A stretch of 64,000 nucleotides of DNA from Spinacia oleracea (Eukaryota > Streptophyta > Magnoliopsida > Caryophyllales > Amaranthaceae): NCBI RefSeq assembly GCF_020520425.1, contig NC_079492.1, forward strand, positions 114,115,157-114,179,156, read 5' to 3'. Each line of letters begins with the position of its first letter. The first letter of the stretch is position 1. Position numbers and translations under genes: made by a program. The notes under the pieces were generated by a model. The model searched no databases and was not told the origin of the DNA. It saw only the letters and a list, made by a program, of their open reading frames with translations. Shown piece by piece: positions 1-15,383 of this stretch.

Positions 1-470
1 TTCATGTTAGAGGTTCCTTTTATAGACCGGTGTTACTTGACTTTCTAAGCTGGTGTTACTTATACATTGTATTTGTTGTTACTTTTCTTCCTTTATTGCA
101 ATTTCTTCAATTTCATGTTAGAAGTTCCTTGTATAGACTAGTGTTACTTGACTTTCTATGTTGGTGTTACTTATACATTGTATTTGTTGTTACTTTTCTT
201 CATTTATTGCAGTTTCTTCAACTTCATGTTAGAAGTTCCTTGTATAGATCGGTGTTACTTGACTTCTATGCTGGTGTCACTTATTCATTGTATTCGTTGT
301 TACTTTTCTTGTTTTATCAATTTATTCAATTTCATGTCAGAGGTTCCTTGTATAGACTGGTGTTTTTTGACTTTCTATGCTGGTGTTATATATTGTATTC
401 GTCGTTACTTTTCTTGTTTATTGCAGTTTTATGTTAGAGGTTCCTTGTATAGACTGGTGTTACTTTTAGA
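1..470. repeat. Minisatellite, ~110-bp unit
   Basis: Direct tandem copies recur with the shared start ATGTTAGAGGTTCC (variants AAGTT, ATGTCAG) at positions 4, 115, 226, 334 and 431, giving intervals of 111, 111, 108 and 97 bp. Each unit also has a GGTGTTACTTGACTTTCTA block and a TTGTTGTTACTTTTC block. The array is cut by the window start, so its full length is unknown. Phe/Leu/Tyr-rich reading frames through it simply follow the repeat and I do not regard them as genes. Confidence 0.9.
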
Positions 471-919
471 TTTTGTTAACCAACATGATGGACTTTAAAC
501 GTGTTGGGTTTATTTATAAGTGTGAACACACCACACCATCAACTTGATGGTGTGACTGGTCACATATAACACTTGAGGTCAATGTTTTTAATATTTATCT
601 TTTTTATATGAGATTTCAACATTTTATGCAATCTTTATCTTATAGGAGTACTATATAAATCTACAATAAAAAGATTTTAATTTAAAATCTCTAATCTATT
701 TCAATTCTTTAGCTTTTACTTGTGTGAAATTTGAAAATTTTAATTCTAAATTAGATTCTTTATCTCTATTTTCATTCGTCAAATATTAAAGATTACCTAG
801 CTAGGTGGCATTCTAACAGCTGAACAAATATACATCCTTTGTATTTTATTAAATTGTTAAGTTCAAATAAAACTCCTATATATACCAACTTCTATATTTT
901 ATATATTAAATTAGATTAG
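471..919. other. AT-rich spacer, no gene seen
   Basis: This stretch is AT-rich and has no coding signature on either strand. A short imperfect palindrome, ACCACACCATCAACTTGATGG, lies near 528-549 (CCATCAACTTGATGG is its symmetric core). I see nothing else to annotate. Confidence 0.6.
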
Positions 920-1645
920 TTTTTTTTATTTTGGATTGAATTTCATTTTAGATTTATTTTTTAATTATTAGAGTGTTTGATTTTGGATGAAGTTGTATAT
1001 GCGTAATATTAGTAATTAATTAATAAAAATATCTACGTGTCACTCGACCTTTTTAATTCAAAAATGATTCCGAAGTCTTTTTTTCATTTGCCTAAACCAT
1101 TATATTTCCTACGTGGCGCTCTAATATTGATCTTGGATGAATTATAGATTTTTTTTTTTGGATGAATTTTATTTTAGATTTATTTTTTTAGTTATTAGAG
1201 TATTTTATTTTGGATGGAGTTGTATACTCCGTATATTATTAATTAATTAATTAATTAATTAAAATATTTATGTGGCACATAATTAATTATCTACGTGTCA
1301 CCCGACTTTTTTAATTCAAAAGCAATTCTGAAATCTTTTTCTTTTATTGGCTGATACCATTAGATTTCCTACGTGGCGCTCTAATATTGATTTTGGAACT
1401 TTGGATGAATTTTAGATTATTGTTTGATTTTGGATGAATTTATTTTAGATTTATTTTTTAATTATTAGAGTATTTGATTTTGGATGGAATTGTATATATT
1501 AGTAATTAATTAATTAATTAATTAATTAAAATATCTATGTGGCACATAATTAAATATCTATGTTGCACTCGATTATTTTACTTCAAAAATTTATTTTCCT
1601 TTGACCGAAACCATTAGATTCCGTACGTGGCGCTCTAATAATTTA
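920..1645. repeat. Tandem repeat, ~240-270-bp unit, three copies
   Basis: Three direct copies share a TTTTAGATTTATTTTTTA block, an ATTAATTAATTAATTAA tract and the block TACGTGGCGCTCTAATA. The last block lies at about 1110, 1370 and 1624, so the units are about 260 and 254 bp long. The copies differ by small indels, mainly in the TTAA tracts. No coding potential is seen. Confidence 0.85.
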
Positions 1646-1658
1646 GCAAATATGCCTT

Positions 1659-1768
<110 letters not shown>

Positions 1769-1878
1769 ATTAAAAAAGTCCCCATTCTAGGGTTTAGCGT
1801 TAGTACCAGTTTCTGCCTCTTTTCCGGCTATCTTCTCTACCGGAGTCCGTGTCCCTCTTCACGGGATTGCTGGTGACA

Positions 1879-3329
1879 ATGGACGAGAGCCTTTTGGAGG
1901 AGTGGAAGAAGTTACAACTTACGGAGGAGGAGAGTAAGGTGTTAGGTAGCAATTTTGAGGATTCGAATGATGTAAGCATGAGAGCCCAAATTTCAATCAC
2001 CCTCATAGGGAAGATGCTTACCGGAAGACCTTTTAACAGCGAGGCCCTGAAACGTACGCTGACCTCGATTTGGAGACTTCGAGACGGAGTATCTGCGAAT
2101 GATGGAATCGAATCTGTTTGTGTTTCAATTCTTCTGTGAGGAGGACAAGGAAAGAGTTCTGGAAGGAAGGTCGTGGAGTTTTGATAACCAAACTTTCCTT
2201 CTGCAAGAGATGAAGGGAGATGAACAACCGTCCGATGTCACTTTTGCCCGTTCTCCTTTCTGGGTTCATCTCTTGGATGTTCCCTTTGGCAAAAGAAACC
2301 CTTCCTTTGCATATGATATTGGAGAGGATCTTGGGGGTTTCCTTGAGTATGATGATTCAGACCCTTTAGGTTGGGAGGAGTATATGCGAATCAAGATTTC
2401 CCTGGACATTGAAAAACCTCTTAGGCGGGGTTGCACAATTGCCAACGGACGGGACTCCTCTCTATGGATTGGCTTGAAGTACGAGCGGCTTGGTGACTAT
2501 TGCTTCTTATTGTGGGAAGCTTGGACACACAGAAAGGGATTGTCAGACCATTATGCCGCCACCTGACAATGGGTAGGCGATTGTGTTTCAAATATGGCCC
2601 TTTTCTTCGAGCCTCACCACATAAAAAACCCAGAATTCCGTTTGCAGAGAGAGAACGTACGAGAAAGTGGGTGGAGAGCGTGTTAGTGAAGAAACCGGTT
2701 CGTAGAGCCTCATAAAGTGATCCGAATGCAGTCCGATTGGGGCCACCGGGTGCTGCACGTAAGTTGGTATTTTCGTCCCCTCAACCAGCTAAGGAAGGAA
2801 TGACCTTGGCTCATCACTCAGAGGAGGAGAGACTCCCCCCCCCCCCACACCCCCCCTTCCACCCTTATTTCTGTTGAAGTCTCTCAATGGGGAGGGGAGT
2901 GGCTTGGTGGGAGTAACAGGAGAAGCTCAGCAGCATGAGTTCGGGGTGGAAGGTAAGGAAGTGGGTAAAGAATAGGAAAGTGTGGACTTGACTGGAGAGG
3001 TGACTACAAAGGAGATCTCAAGCCAAAAAGAAGAACCAATTCTGGGTGCCTCCTTGAAGGTGGTCCTCGTGCCACCATTATCTGGTCCTGTTGAGGTAAA
3101 TGTAGGGTCCCATGTTAGAAAGAACTGGAAAAGGCTAGCAAGAGAATCAGAGAGGCAAGAAGGGGGTAAGAGTGATAAAACTCAAAAGAGGCAGTTGGAG
3201 AGTTCGAGCATGGAGATAGATGGAGATGTGGTGTCCCTTGGGAAGCGGGTGAAGACAATCCCTGTGGCAGTTTCAAATCCTTCTAGTTCGGCGACGGTTG
3301 GCTTAGACCAATCCCGCCAATCGCAATGA
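1879..3329 (+). pseudogene. LINE-A ORF1, gag-like nucleic-acid-binding protein, broken
   Basis: In plant LINEs ORF1 makes an RNA-binding protein that packages the element's RNA. The likely start is ATG at 1879, followed by MDESLLEEWKKLQLTEEE. A DUF4283-type body follows (IWRLRDGV, then FQFFCEEDKERVLEGRSWSF, then FWVHLLDVPFG). A frameshift near 2090-2100 moves the frame. A one-base insertion at about 2501-2508 breaks the CCHC zinc knuckle just after its first Cys; the remaining YCGKLGHTERDC residues lie in the next frame. From about 2566 to 2980 the frame is full of stops, next to a poly-C run near 2835. The C-terminal Lys/Ser-rich part is open from about 2982 to the TGA at 3327-3329. Assignment is by domain pattern and by position before ORF2. 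Confidence 0.8.
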
Positions 3330-6273
3330 ATTCCTTATGTTGGAACTGCCGGGGCTTGGGCAATCCCCGGTCAGTTAATGCACTCCGTAATTGGTGTGCC
3401 TCTCTTGCCCCCGACCTTGTATTTATTTCTGAAACTAAAATCAATAATATTGCGGCAGAAAATGTCAAATACAGGTAGGGTTACTCGTGTGCATTTGGTG
3501 TCAGTAGCTCGGGCCTAGCAGGTGGTTTGTGTATTTATTGGAAGGAAGATAATATTTCTTTTTCCCTTGTCTCATACTCAAAAAATCGTACTTGTGGGGT
3601 GATCTCTTTGCCCTCGGGTGTGTCCTGGCACTTTATTGGTATTTATGGTTGGCCGGAAACGGCTAACAAGCATAAAACATGGGACCTCATCCGTCAATTA
3701 TGTGCTAACATTAATGGACCGCTCGTATTAGGGGGTGACTTCAACGAAATTTTGAGTTACGATGAGAAGGAAGGGGGGGGGGGGGGGCTGACTCGAAGAG
3801 GCGAGCGATTCCAGAATTTCGGGATATGCTAGATGACTATGACCTCCGTGATCTTGGTTTCGAGGGACAGTGGTACACTTGGGAAAGAGGTCTTACGGCA
3901 TCGACTATGGTCCGAGAGAGACTCGACAGATTCCTTGGTAATCATGCGTGGTGCTCCCTTTTTCCAGCAGCATCTGTCAAACACTTGGTCCGTTTTAAGT
4001 CGGATCATACGCCGATTGCTCTTACTTGCGAGGCTCCAAAAAATAAAAGAAAGCGGCGTCGACGTTCTTTTAAATTCGAGTCTGCATGGTTAGTGGATGA
4101 GAAGTGTGAACAGGTAGTTCGCGATTCTTGGGGTAGGTCTGAGGGGGGTTCAATGCTGGAACGTTTGGAGTTACTTGGAGGGGATTTGAAAGGGTGGAGT
4201 AGGGATAATTTGGAGAACCTGAGCAAGAAGATTGGTGTAGCGGAAAAGGCCCTGCAAGAGGCGCAAAGCCTTAGTATTTCGGAGGACTGCATTGAGCAGT
4301 GTCGTCAATTAGAGAAAAAAGTGGATGAGCTATACGAGAAACACGAAGCCTACTGGTATATGAGATCGAGAATGGCGGAAATTCGGGACGGGGACAAGAA
4401 CTCAAAGTACTTTCACCACAAATCCTCTCAAAGGAGGAGCAAGAATGCGATAAAGGGTCTGCTAAACGAAGACGGAGAATGGGTCACTGAGGAGGAGGAC
4501 CTGGAGCTCATTGTCCAAAATTTCTATGAGTCCCTTTTTACTTCCTCGGATCCGTCAGCAGATGCTTGTTCGAAGGTCCTTGATGCAGTTGAGCCGGTTA
4601 TTGACGATGAGGTTAATGCCACTCTTCTCAGTCCCTACACCAAGGCGGAGGTCTTTGCGGCCCTTTCCTCTATGCACCCATGTAAAGCCCCGGAACTTGA
4701 CGGTATGCATGCTATATTTTATCAACGGTTCTGGCATATTGTAGGGAATGATGTTACTAGGCTTGTTTGTGACATTCTCCACAGTTCGTTCTCACTGAAG
4801 GCCATTAACACTACCAATGTGGCCCTCATCCCCAAGGTTAAATCGCCCAAATCCATGTCCGAGTTCAGGCCGATAGCCCTATGCAATGTTCTGTACAAGA
4901 TTGCCTCAAAAGCCCTTGTTATGAGGCTTAAAACCATTCTCCCGGGAGCTATTTCTGAGAACCAAAGTGCCTTTGTTCCGGGCAGGTTGATAACGGACAA
5001 TGCTTTGATTGCTCTAGAGCTCTTCCATACGATGAAGAAGAGAAGTAAGAGTCGAAAGGGGATGGTTGCAATGAAACTTGATATGAGTAAGGCGTATGAC
5101 AGGGTGGAGTGGTCTTTTCTAGAGCGTCTGCTTGTTAGACTGGGTTTTGCAGATCAATGGGTCAAGGTGGTTATGGATTGTGTGACTACGGTGTCGTACT
5201 CCTTTATTGTTAATGGGCAAGGTTGTGGCTCGGTTACTCCGAGGAGAGGCCTTAGGCAGGGAGACCCTCTCTCTCCTTATTTGTTTATTATGGTTGCTGA
5301 TGCTTTTTCAGGTTTAATAAAAAAAAGCAGCGAGTGATAATCTTATCCATGGGGCGCGGGCTAGCCGGAATGGCCCGGAAATAACTCATCTCCTTTTTGC
5401 GGAGGATAGCTTACTTTTTGCTAGAGCGAACCGGAACGAGTGCTCGAAAATCGTTGATATCCTCAACTTATATGAGGCAGCGTCCGGTCAAAAAATCAAT
5501 TATGACAAATCAGAAGTCTCATTTAGCAAAGGAGTAAGTAGTGAAATGCAGGGGGGGCTTTTAGGAGTTCTTAACATGTGTCGGGTGGAGGAGCATGCCA
5601 AGTACCTGTGGATTCCGACCATCATAGGTAGGTCTAAAAAATCCATTTTTGCATCCGTAAAAGACCGTATATGGAAAAATCTCCAAGGGTGGAAGGAGAA
5701 ACTCTTATCGAGAGCGGGAAAGGAAGTGCTCATAAAAACTGTGATTCAAGCCATCCCCTCCTACTTAATGGGGGTGTACAAGCTGCCTACGTGTATTATC
5801 AATGACATCCACTCTATGACCGCGAAGTTCTGGTGGGGGAGCAATGATGCCCAACGGAAAGTTCATTGGAAGAGTTGGGATTTCTTAAGCTCGCCGAAAT
5901 GCCTAGGGGGGATGGGGTTTTGAGACATGGAGGTTTTTAACCTCGCACTCCTTAGACGGCAGGCCTGGAGGATTCTCTCGGCCCCGGAATCTCTCATGGC
6001 TCGTGTTATGTTAGCAAAATACTTCCGAACTCCGGGTTCCTTGACTCGGCCTTAGGGCCCATAAGTAGCTTCTGGTGGCGTGGGATTTGGGCCGCAAAAT
6101 CTCTTCTGAAGGAGGGCTTAATTTGGAGGGTAGAGAATGGGGTGGACATAAGCATATGGGATGATTGTTGGGTAGCTGATGAGTTGGGAGGCAAGATCAC
6201 TTCCCCGCGAGTTGAGGGGCTGTCAAAGGTGAGTGAGCTAATCTCGAATGGTGCTTGGAATTACGAGCTCATT
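3326..6273 (+). pseudogene. LINE-A ORF2, endonuclease and reverse transcriptase part
   Basis: ORF2 nicks the target DNA and copies the element RNA. The ATG at 3326 overlaps the ORF1 stop (ATGA). Endonuclease motifs are NCRGLG near the start, GGDFNE before 3760 and KSDHTPIAL near 3997. Reverse transcriptase motifs include [26 protein letters not shown] and [13 protein letters not shown] (5249-5287). Breaks seen: TAG at 3476, a frameshift in the G15 run at 3773-3787, a one-base shift in the A8 run at 5319-5326, and TGA near 5921. The catalytic FADD box reads FAED at 5396-5407, so one catalytic Asp is replaced by Glu. The reading continues into [13 protein letters not shown] and is cut by the inserted element at 6274; the rest is at 14192-15325. 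Confidence 0.88.
6269..6273. other. Left 5-bp target site duplication TCATT
   Basis: TCATT stands directly before TGTAACAGCCC and again directly after GGGCTATTACA at 14187-14191. This fixes both ends of the inserted element to the base. Confidence 0.85.
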
Positions 6274-7234
6274 TGTAACAGCCCACACTTTTGAACTGCT
6301 ATTTAGAATTACTTATTTCTCACTAATTACACTTAGAATTCAATTTACAAAACAAAACCTGAACTAACCCTTTTAATCAACTATAAATACACAAGAGATC
6401 TTAACCTATCATAACCTTTGATGGCCTCATAACATTTTAGCAAATTATTCCTTCCTCAATCACATCTGTAATCCACATCCGAGCTTACACAATACCTGCA
6501 AAATTACTAAAAAGGATTCTGCCCCCACCAGGACAGGTTCAAAGAACAAAGTCAGGGAAATTGAGTACACATTGCCCAACCTGAAACTCATTTTAGAGGC
6601 TTAAAATATAATATCGTGTTTTATTTATTTCAAAGATAAAACTGCTTCGATTTGAATCAAATCCTATTCAAATTAAACACAGTAATCGAATTGCAATAAT
6701 TTAAAGCACATAAACAATTGAACACAACTTTGATGTTTATAATTGATAAATAAATCAAGCAAATGTTTGCACTCAGTCACCAGGTGTTTTCCAAAGATCG
6801 TACGATTTATATTTTCAGAAATCCTTAAATCCATTTTTCAACATAACTAATCTCATCTGTTTGGAGAATAAATCCATCACATATTCTCAACTCCTATCTT
6901 AGAGTCCACCCGAGTTTCAACAACTAACTCAATTCTATTAAGACTAATTCTCATTCCCCAATACAACTTGAACAAATTCTCATGTTGAGGCTCACATCCA
7001 AATCACACATATATATTCCTTTTGAAAACAATGAATTCAAATACGGATTGGTCTTGACAATTTATTTTGGAAATAATATCAAACATGTATTTCTTAGAAA
7101 TACTTTAAAATTCAAAGCTTGCACAAAATCAATGATTTAAGAGATATTTTCTTTTTCTAGCAAATTATTTACATTTCAAATCACACACATTGACAAGCTT
7201 CACAATATTCGCTACTTCTAGCAAAATCAGACAC

Positions 7235-10043
<2,809 letters not shown>

Positions 10044-10164
10044 TTTTTTTTTTTTTTTGATAATTTGTAATCTTTATTAATTCATAAGATTACAGAGTTC
10101 CAGGGCACAGAAAGTAGAGTAGCCAAAATGCAATTAGTACAACTCTACGAGAATGAAATGCAAA

Positions 10165-12005
10165 TTATGTCCATGCTATAAATTCGGAGCTACGGTGAAG
10201 GCCCTGCTTTGCAAGGGAGTCAGCCACCATGTTTGAGGATCGACCCTTGTGAACAATAGTGAAAGGTGGGTCGTGCAGGCGCATGTTCCTGATGCAGTTG
10301 AGGTGGAAATTTAGGTTCCATGGTCCTCCGGTGTCGCTGTTGCACCATGTCACCGCATTCGCGGAGTCTGATTCTAGCACGAAGGAGGAATGTTGGAGCT
10401 GTGTGCTAGCTAGAGTGATGGTGACGGCTCTGTGAATGGCTAGGACTTCCGCACAGTTTATTTCCATGGGGGGGATTGGAGAAGAGAATAGACATATGAA
10501 GTTGCCTTGGTGATTGCGTAGCACGCCCCCAATGGATGATTTTGATGTTATTGGATTGACCGACGCATCCACATTCCATTTCAGTTGTTCACGGTCAGGA
10601 GCTGTCCATATTTGGTGAGTTGCAGTAATATATTGGCTTTGTAGTGATGGTTTGTTTCCACCCCATAATAAGCATATTGGATTTCGTTGAATATCAGTGG
10701 GTGAGTATGGGAAAGGTTCATTCCATCCACTAATCCACCAGCCTAGTCGTAGCAAGACTAGATTGTGTAGTTCTGAGATAGGACTGCTAGTATTCTTGAA
10801 GATTCGCGAGTTCCTTTATTTCCATATTGTCCATATGATGATAAAAAAGCTTGCAGTCCACACTTTTTTAAAAAAGACGTTCTTGTTTGGAGGGTTCCAA
10901 TGTTCAAAGGCGGCTCTTATGCGACTGGGATGGACCCATTTGATGTTCCATAGATCGAGCCAAGAGGCCCATAGTTGGCTGGAGAAGGAGCAATGTAGGA
11001 GAAGATGATCGTGGCTTTCAATATCGGAGTTGCATAACACACATAGATCTTCTGAATTCGGGATGATGCCTAATCTGGCAAGCCTATTCTTTGTATGTAT
11101 TCTGCCAAGGAGAGCAGTCCATACAAATATCTCAACTCTGTGAGGCACGAAACCACACCATATGCCCTTGATTGCGTCCCCTTGGGGGTGAGGGTCTGCT
11201 TTTGCCAATTCTTTTGTAAAAGACTTTGTTGAGAAGGTACCTGATTTATCGTGTGTCCAAGCCAATGAATCAGAGTTTGACAAAGATAAGTGAGCCTGTT
11301 GGAGGAGGAGATTCAACTCTTTTTTGGCTTCGATGTCACGAGGCCTTAATTGGCGTGTCCATGAGAAGCTCCACGCCCAATACAAGCCATCCCAATACGG
11401 ATGAGATGCCACAGTTGCATCTTGGTTTAAAGCAAGGCGGAAGAGCCGCGGGAAACGGACTTTTAGTGGTAATGCTTCCAGCCAAGTTTCATGCCAGAAA
11501 AGAGTGTTCGATCCATCCCCGACCCTTTTGCGGATGCCGTTTAAGGCTAGTTGTTTCGCCTGTGGGTGCTGTAGGAGGGACGCACAAATGCCCCGCCATG
11601 GACCCCCCGTTTTAGGGAGTTGTAGCTCACCAATTGTGAGGGATTGAGGGTACCTGTATTTTTCTTGAATGACTTGTCTCCACAGTGAGGGTGGATTATT
11701 GAAATAGTTCCATACCCATTTAAACAGCAGTGCCATATTTCGATGAAGGATATTTCCGATGCTTAACCCGCCCATATTTTTTGGGAGCTCCACAATCTCC
11801 CATGCTATCAAAGGCATGGCTTTCTTGTCCAAAGACCCACACCACAAAAATTGTCTCTGAATTTGGTTGATTTTGTTAATGACTCCCTTTGGAATGGGGA
11901 AGAGTGACATGAAGTATAAGGGGAGGCTTGAAAGTGAGGATTTTATGAGTGTGACTCGCCCTCCGATCGAGAGTAGCCTTCCTTTCCAAGCATCCAGTTT
12001 TTTTT
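10165..12005 (-). pseudogene. LINE-B ORF2 C-terminal part: zf-RVT and RNase H
   Basis: This is the continuation of the LINE-B ORF2 after a frameshift. The zf-RVT domain shows FVPHRVEIFVWTALLGRI, then CVLCNSDIESHDHLLLHC. The RNase H domain has its four acidic positions in WNVDAS, INCAEVLAIH, ESDSANAV and VADSLAK, so that domain looks complete. A single in-frame TAA at 10816-10818 separates zf-RVT from RNase H. The stop of the last part is at 10165. Confidence 0.87.
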
Positions 12006-13737
12006 CATACGGTCAATAATGGGTTCCCAACTGTTAATACGGGAGATATTACTCCCAATTGGCAGTCCGAGGTACGTGAAAGGGAGGTTGCCTACTTTGC
12101 ATAGCATCACTTCTGCTGCTCGATTTAACCAAGCCTCAGAAACATTAATACCAATCAATGAGCTTTTGTGGAAATTTACCTGCAAGCCAGACACAAGGTG
12201 GAACAAGATGAGGGCTTTTTTGATGTTTTGTAGGTATTGGATTTTTGGAGGGCAGAAAATGATTGTGTCGTCCGCGTATTGCAAGTGTGTGATTTTAGTA
12301 CCTCCAGGGCTTATTTCCACCCCTTCCCAGTGACCAATTGAGGTGGCTTTTTTAATCAAGAGATTGAGGCTTTCCACGACAAGTACAAATAGAAACGGAG
12401 ATAATGGATCGCCTTGGCGTAGGCCTCTTTGTAATTTGAAGGGAGCAGTAGGGGAGCCATTAATTAGGATCGAAGAGGAAGCCGTCATCACACATGACCT
12501 GATCCAATTGCGCCATAATATGGGGAAGTTCATTTTTTCAAGTTTCCAGTCAAGAAAGTTCCATGAAACACTGTCAAAGGCTTTATGAAAATCAATTTTG
12601 AGGATCGAGGACGGGGTCTTTTTCTTCTTGCAGGACTCGATTAATTCACCCGCTACTAGGGCGCCATCGAGGATTTGTCGGCCCTCAATGAAGGAGGATT
12701 GAAGTGGCCCAATGATAGAATTCATGACACTTTGTAGCCGGATTGATAAGAGTTTGGCTATGATCTTATAGAGGCAGCCGACCATGCTGATTGGTCTGTA
12801 GTCTTTAAAGCCTGTTGGATGCTTCGTCTTTGGGATAAGAGTTATGAACGCCAGATTACAGCCATTGGGGATTTTGGATGAGGCCCAAAATTTATTTATT
12901 ATGTCATATATGTCTCCCTTGATGATCTCCCATGCATTCTTTATAAACTTGAAATTGAAACCATCAGGCCCCGGTGCTTTGTCTGGGTTGCAAGAAGCCA
13001 TTGCTATGTCGATTTCTTCCGTGGAGAAGGGGCTGATTAGTGATGCCGCTTGGGCTTGTGACAGCTTCTTGAAGGGAAGACCCTCTAGGGTTGGCCTCTT
13101 ATTATATTCTTCTCTGAAAATATCTTTAAAGAAGGCAGTAGCCTCCCTTTTGATTGTCATGGGGTCGCTTGCTGGGGTGCCATCAACCAAGACTGATGGG
13201 ATTGTGTTTCTTCGTTTCCTGTTAGAGGCAACCACATGGAAAAATTTTGTGTTGCGGTCCCCCTCCTTGAGCCATTGCACTCTGGAATTTTGTGCCCAAT
13301 ATGTCTCTTTGCGCTTAGCCCATGACCACAGCTCAAGTTGTGTGGCTTTCTTATTTTGCAACTCACTGTCATTGAGATCCCTGGTATTGGAGATGTCATC
13401 AAAGTGTTTTATGAGTTTTTCCAGGCGATTTATATTCGATTCTATATTGCCGAATTCATTGACATTCCAGTGGAGCAGTTCTTTCTTGACTCTTTTTAGC
13501 TTTTTTCCAAAGGGGAGAGCCTCAGATTGGAGCCATGAGTTTTTTATAATTTTCATGCATTTAGGGTCAGAGAGCCAGCAGTTCTGGGATCTGAAAGGCT
13601 TCGGTCCCCAATTTTTCTTTTGTGACTGTAGTAGCAGCGGGCAGTGGTCAGACAGATCACGATTGAGCAGGGAGACTTTTAAGTGTGGGGAGTGCGCAAG
13701 CCATTCAGGGCTTGCGAAAATTGATTAACTTTTCAAG
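11943..13737 (-). pseudogene. LINE-B ORF2 N-terminal part: endonuclease end and reverse transcriptase
   Basis: The minus-strand frame opens with the end of the endonuclease (SLLNRDLSDHCPLLL) and continues into a well kept reverse transcriptase: [67 protein letters not shown] and the catalytic QYADDTIIF, intact. The frame is lost in the A-run near 11997-12006 (minus strand), just after DRMKKNW, and the protein would end at 11943. A second frame slip lies near 13715 at the 5' truncation. The core RT is unbroken over more than 500 codons, so this copy is younger than LINE-A. Confidence 0.88.
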
Positions 13738-14186
13738 GGCTACAATTTTCATGAAGGAAGAATTGGCCAAATATGCGATAATGATGGAGGTAATGAGGGA
13801 AACAGAAACGACAGTAGTAAAACAAAGAGTATTATGTTTTTGAGTTGTTAAGTTTAAGGCTTTATCAAATGGAGAAGATGGGTCGGTGAGGTGATTAAGT
13901 GATTGACAACATCAAGGATTTAGAAGTTTTGGCATTTTCTCACAATGACACCAGTAGAGGAAATGAATAGAAAGCTGACTATGCAATGAGGGTTAAATTG
14001 GAACTTCAATTTATGTCACCAACAAAATCACATTTTTATTTAAGAAAATAAATAAAAAGCTAATGACATATAACTAGTAAATAAATAAAACTCATTTTTA
14101 CAAAAATAAAAGTAAATTTGGTGATTAATATATTAAAATATAATTACCCTTTAATTAAAGGCTGCTTAAAAATCTGGGCTATTACA
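13738..14186. other. Right remainder of the long LTR-like element
   Basis: About 450 bp of AT-rich DNA between LINE-B and the GGGCTATTACA terminus. No gene is seen. Confidence 0.6.
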
Positions 14187-14191
14187 TCATT
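14187..14191. other. Right 5-bp target site duplication TCATT
   Basis: Matches the TCATT at 6269-6273 exactly and marks the point where LINE-A resumes. Confidence 0.85.
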
Positions 14192-15325
14192 TCTCAGCAT
14201 TTTAACGAGAGGGATGTGAGGTGTATTCTCACCATTCCCTTTAGTGAACGGCCGACGAGGGATGTAATCACATGGGCCTATTCCAACGACGGTCTATACT
14301 CGGTGAAAACAGCGTATATGATTCGTAAGTCATGCAATTTAGATGATTTTCATCAAGCTTGGGTGGAGGTGTGGAAGCAAGAAGTTACACCAAAAGCACG
14401 CCACTTTCTGTGGCGGGTCTGCACAGGCACTCTGCCGGTAAGATCACTCCTGGTTCAGCGGCATATGCATAATTCCTCGAGCTGTCCCTGGTGTGAGGGA
14501 GTGGAGGAGACTGTGGAACATGCCCTCTTCGATTGTAGAACAGTGCAGCAGCTTTGGCTTGATTGTGGCTTGTCATTAGTTGATACACGGGCGGAGTTCA
14601 AGCTCCTTTGTAGAACTGATGGTGGCCTGGAAGAGTGCGAATGCCAAGGTAAAGAAGAAAGGTGCGTTTTTATGTGGCCATTATAGAAGAGGCGTAACGA
14701 TAAAGTCTTCAAAAATAAAGAAACTCCAGCACCGATTATTTTGGACCGAGTTGTCAGACTTTCAGAGGATTTTAATAGCTACAATGCCCGCATCTATGGT
14801 GCAAAGCGACCAGCTGTTACTGCTCGTGTACCAAAGAAATGGCTCCCTCCCCCAACCAGTGTGATCAAGATAAATTGTGACGCGGCTTTGGCAGGCGATG
14901 GTTGGGTGGGGTTAGGTGCGGTGGCGAGAAATGAGAAGGGGGAGGTGCTCTTTGCAGCAGTTCGTCGAGCTAGAGGCTACTGGGATGTAAGCGTCGCAGA
15001 ATGCAAGGTTGTTGCCATGGGGGTGAGACTTGCGAGGAAGCACAAGCTAGCCAACGTGATTGTGTAAACAGATAGCCTTACAGTGGTCAATCGACTCGCT
15101 AAGGAAGCCATCTTTCTCTCGGACCTCGACTCTATTCTAGAAGATGTCATGGTTTGTAGCTCGTTTTTTACTTCTATTGTTTGGTCTCATGTCAAAAGGG
15201 ATGGAAATTATGTTGCCCATCACCTTGCTAAATTAGTGCCTTTTGGAGTAGAACAAGTTTGGGTCAATCATAGCCCACCCGAAATTACTCCGTATGTAAT
15301 CATGGACAATTTGTCCCTTGACTAA
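14192..15325 (+). pseudogene. LINE-A ORF2 C-terminal part: zf-RVT and RNase H
   Basis: This continues LINE-A ORF2 after the 7.9-kb insertion. The zf-RVT domain reads TPKARHFLWRVCTGTLPV, then CPWCEGVEETVEHALFDC. A frameshift follows near 14640-14700. RNase H follows with KINCDAALAG and SVAECKVVAMG, then a TAA at 15065-15067, then TDSLTVVNRLAK and a final GNYVAHHLAK, so the acidic residues are present but separated by the stop. The frame ends at 15325. The tail CTCAAAAACAAAAATAAAAA is the likely 3' end of the element. Confidence 0.87.
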
Positions 15326-15366
15326 TAGTATGCACTAATTTTTTCCCTCAAAAACAAAAATAAAAA

Positions 15367-15383
15367 ATATATATATATATATA
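15367..15383. repeat. Short TA run at the LINE-A 3' junction
   Basis: This TA run directly follows the LINE-A A-rich tail and mirrors the long (TA)n before its 5' end. It probably includes the target site duplication. Confidence 0.6.

Larger units (their letters stand above)
10044..13737 (-). mobile_element. LINE-B: 5'-truncated L1-type LINE
   Basis: Read on the minus strand, the element starts inside the C-terminal end of the endonuclease domain (LSDHCPLLL), runs through reverse transcriptase, zf-RVT and RNase H, and ends in a poly-A tail seen here as the T15 run at 10044-10058. A polyadenylation signal AATAAA lies at 10073-10078 on the minus strand. 5' truncation is typical of target-primed reverse transcription. 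I could not find a convincing target site duplication. It lies inside the long LTR-like element and so is younger than it. Confidence 0.87.

Noticed and set aside
12844..13728. Long plus-strand frame (294 codons) opposite the LINE-B reverse transcriptase
   Set aside because: It is the antisense shadow of a clear RT on the minus strand.
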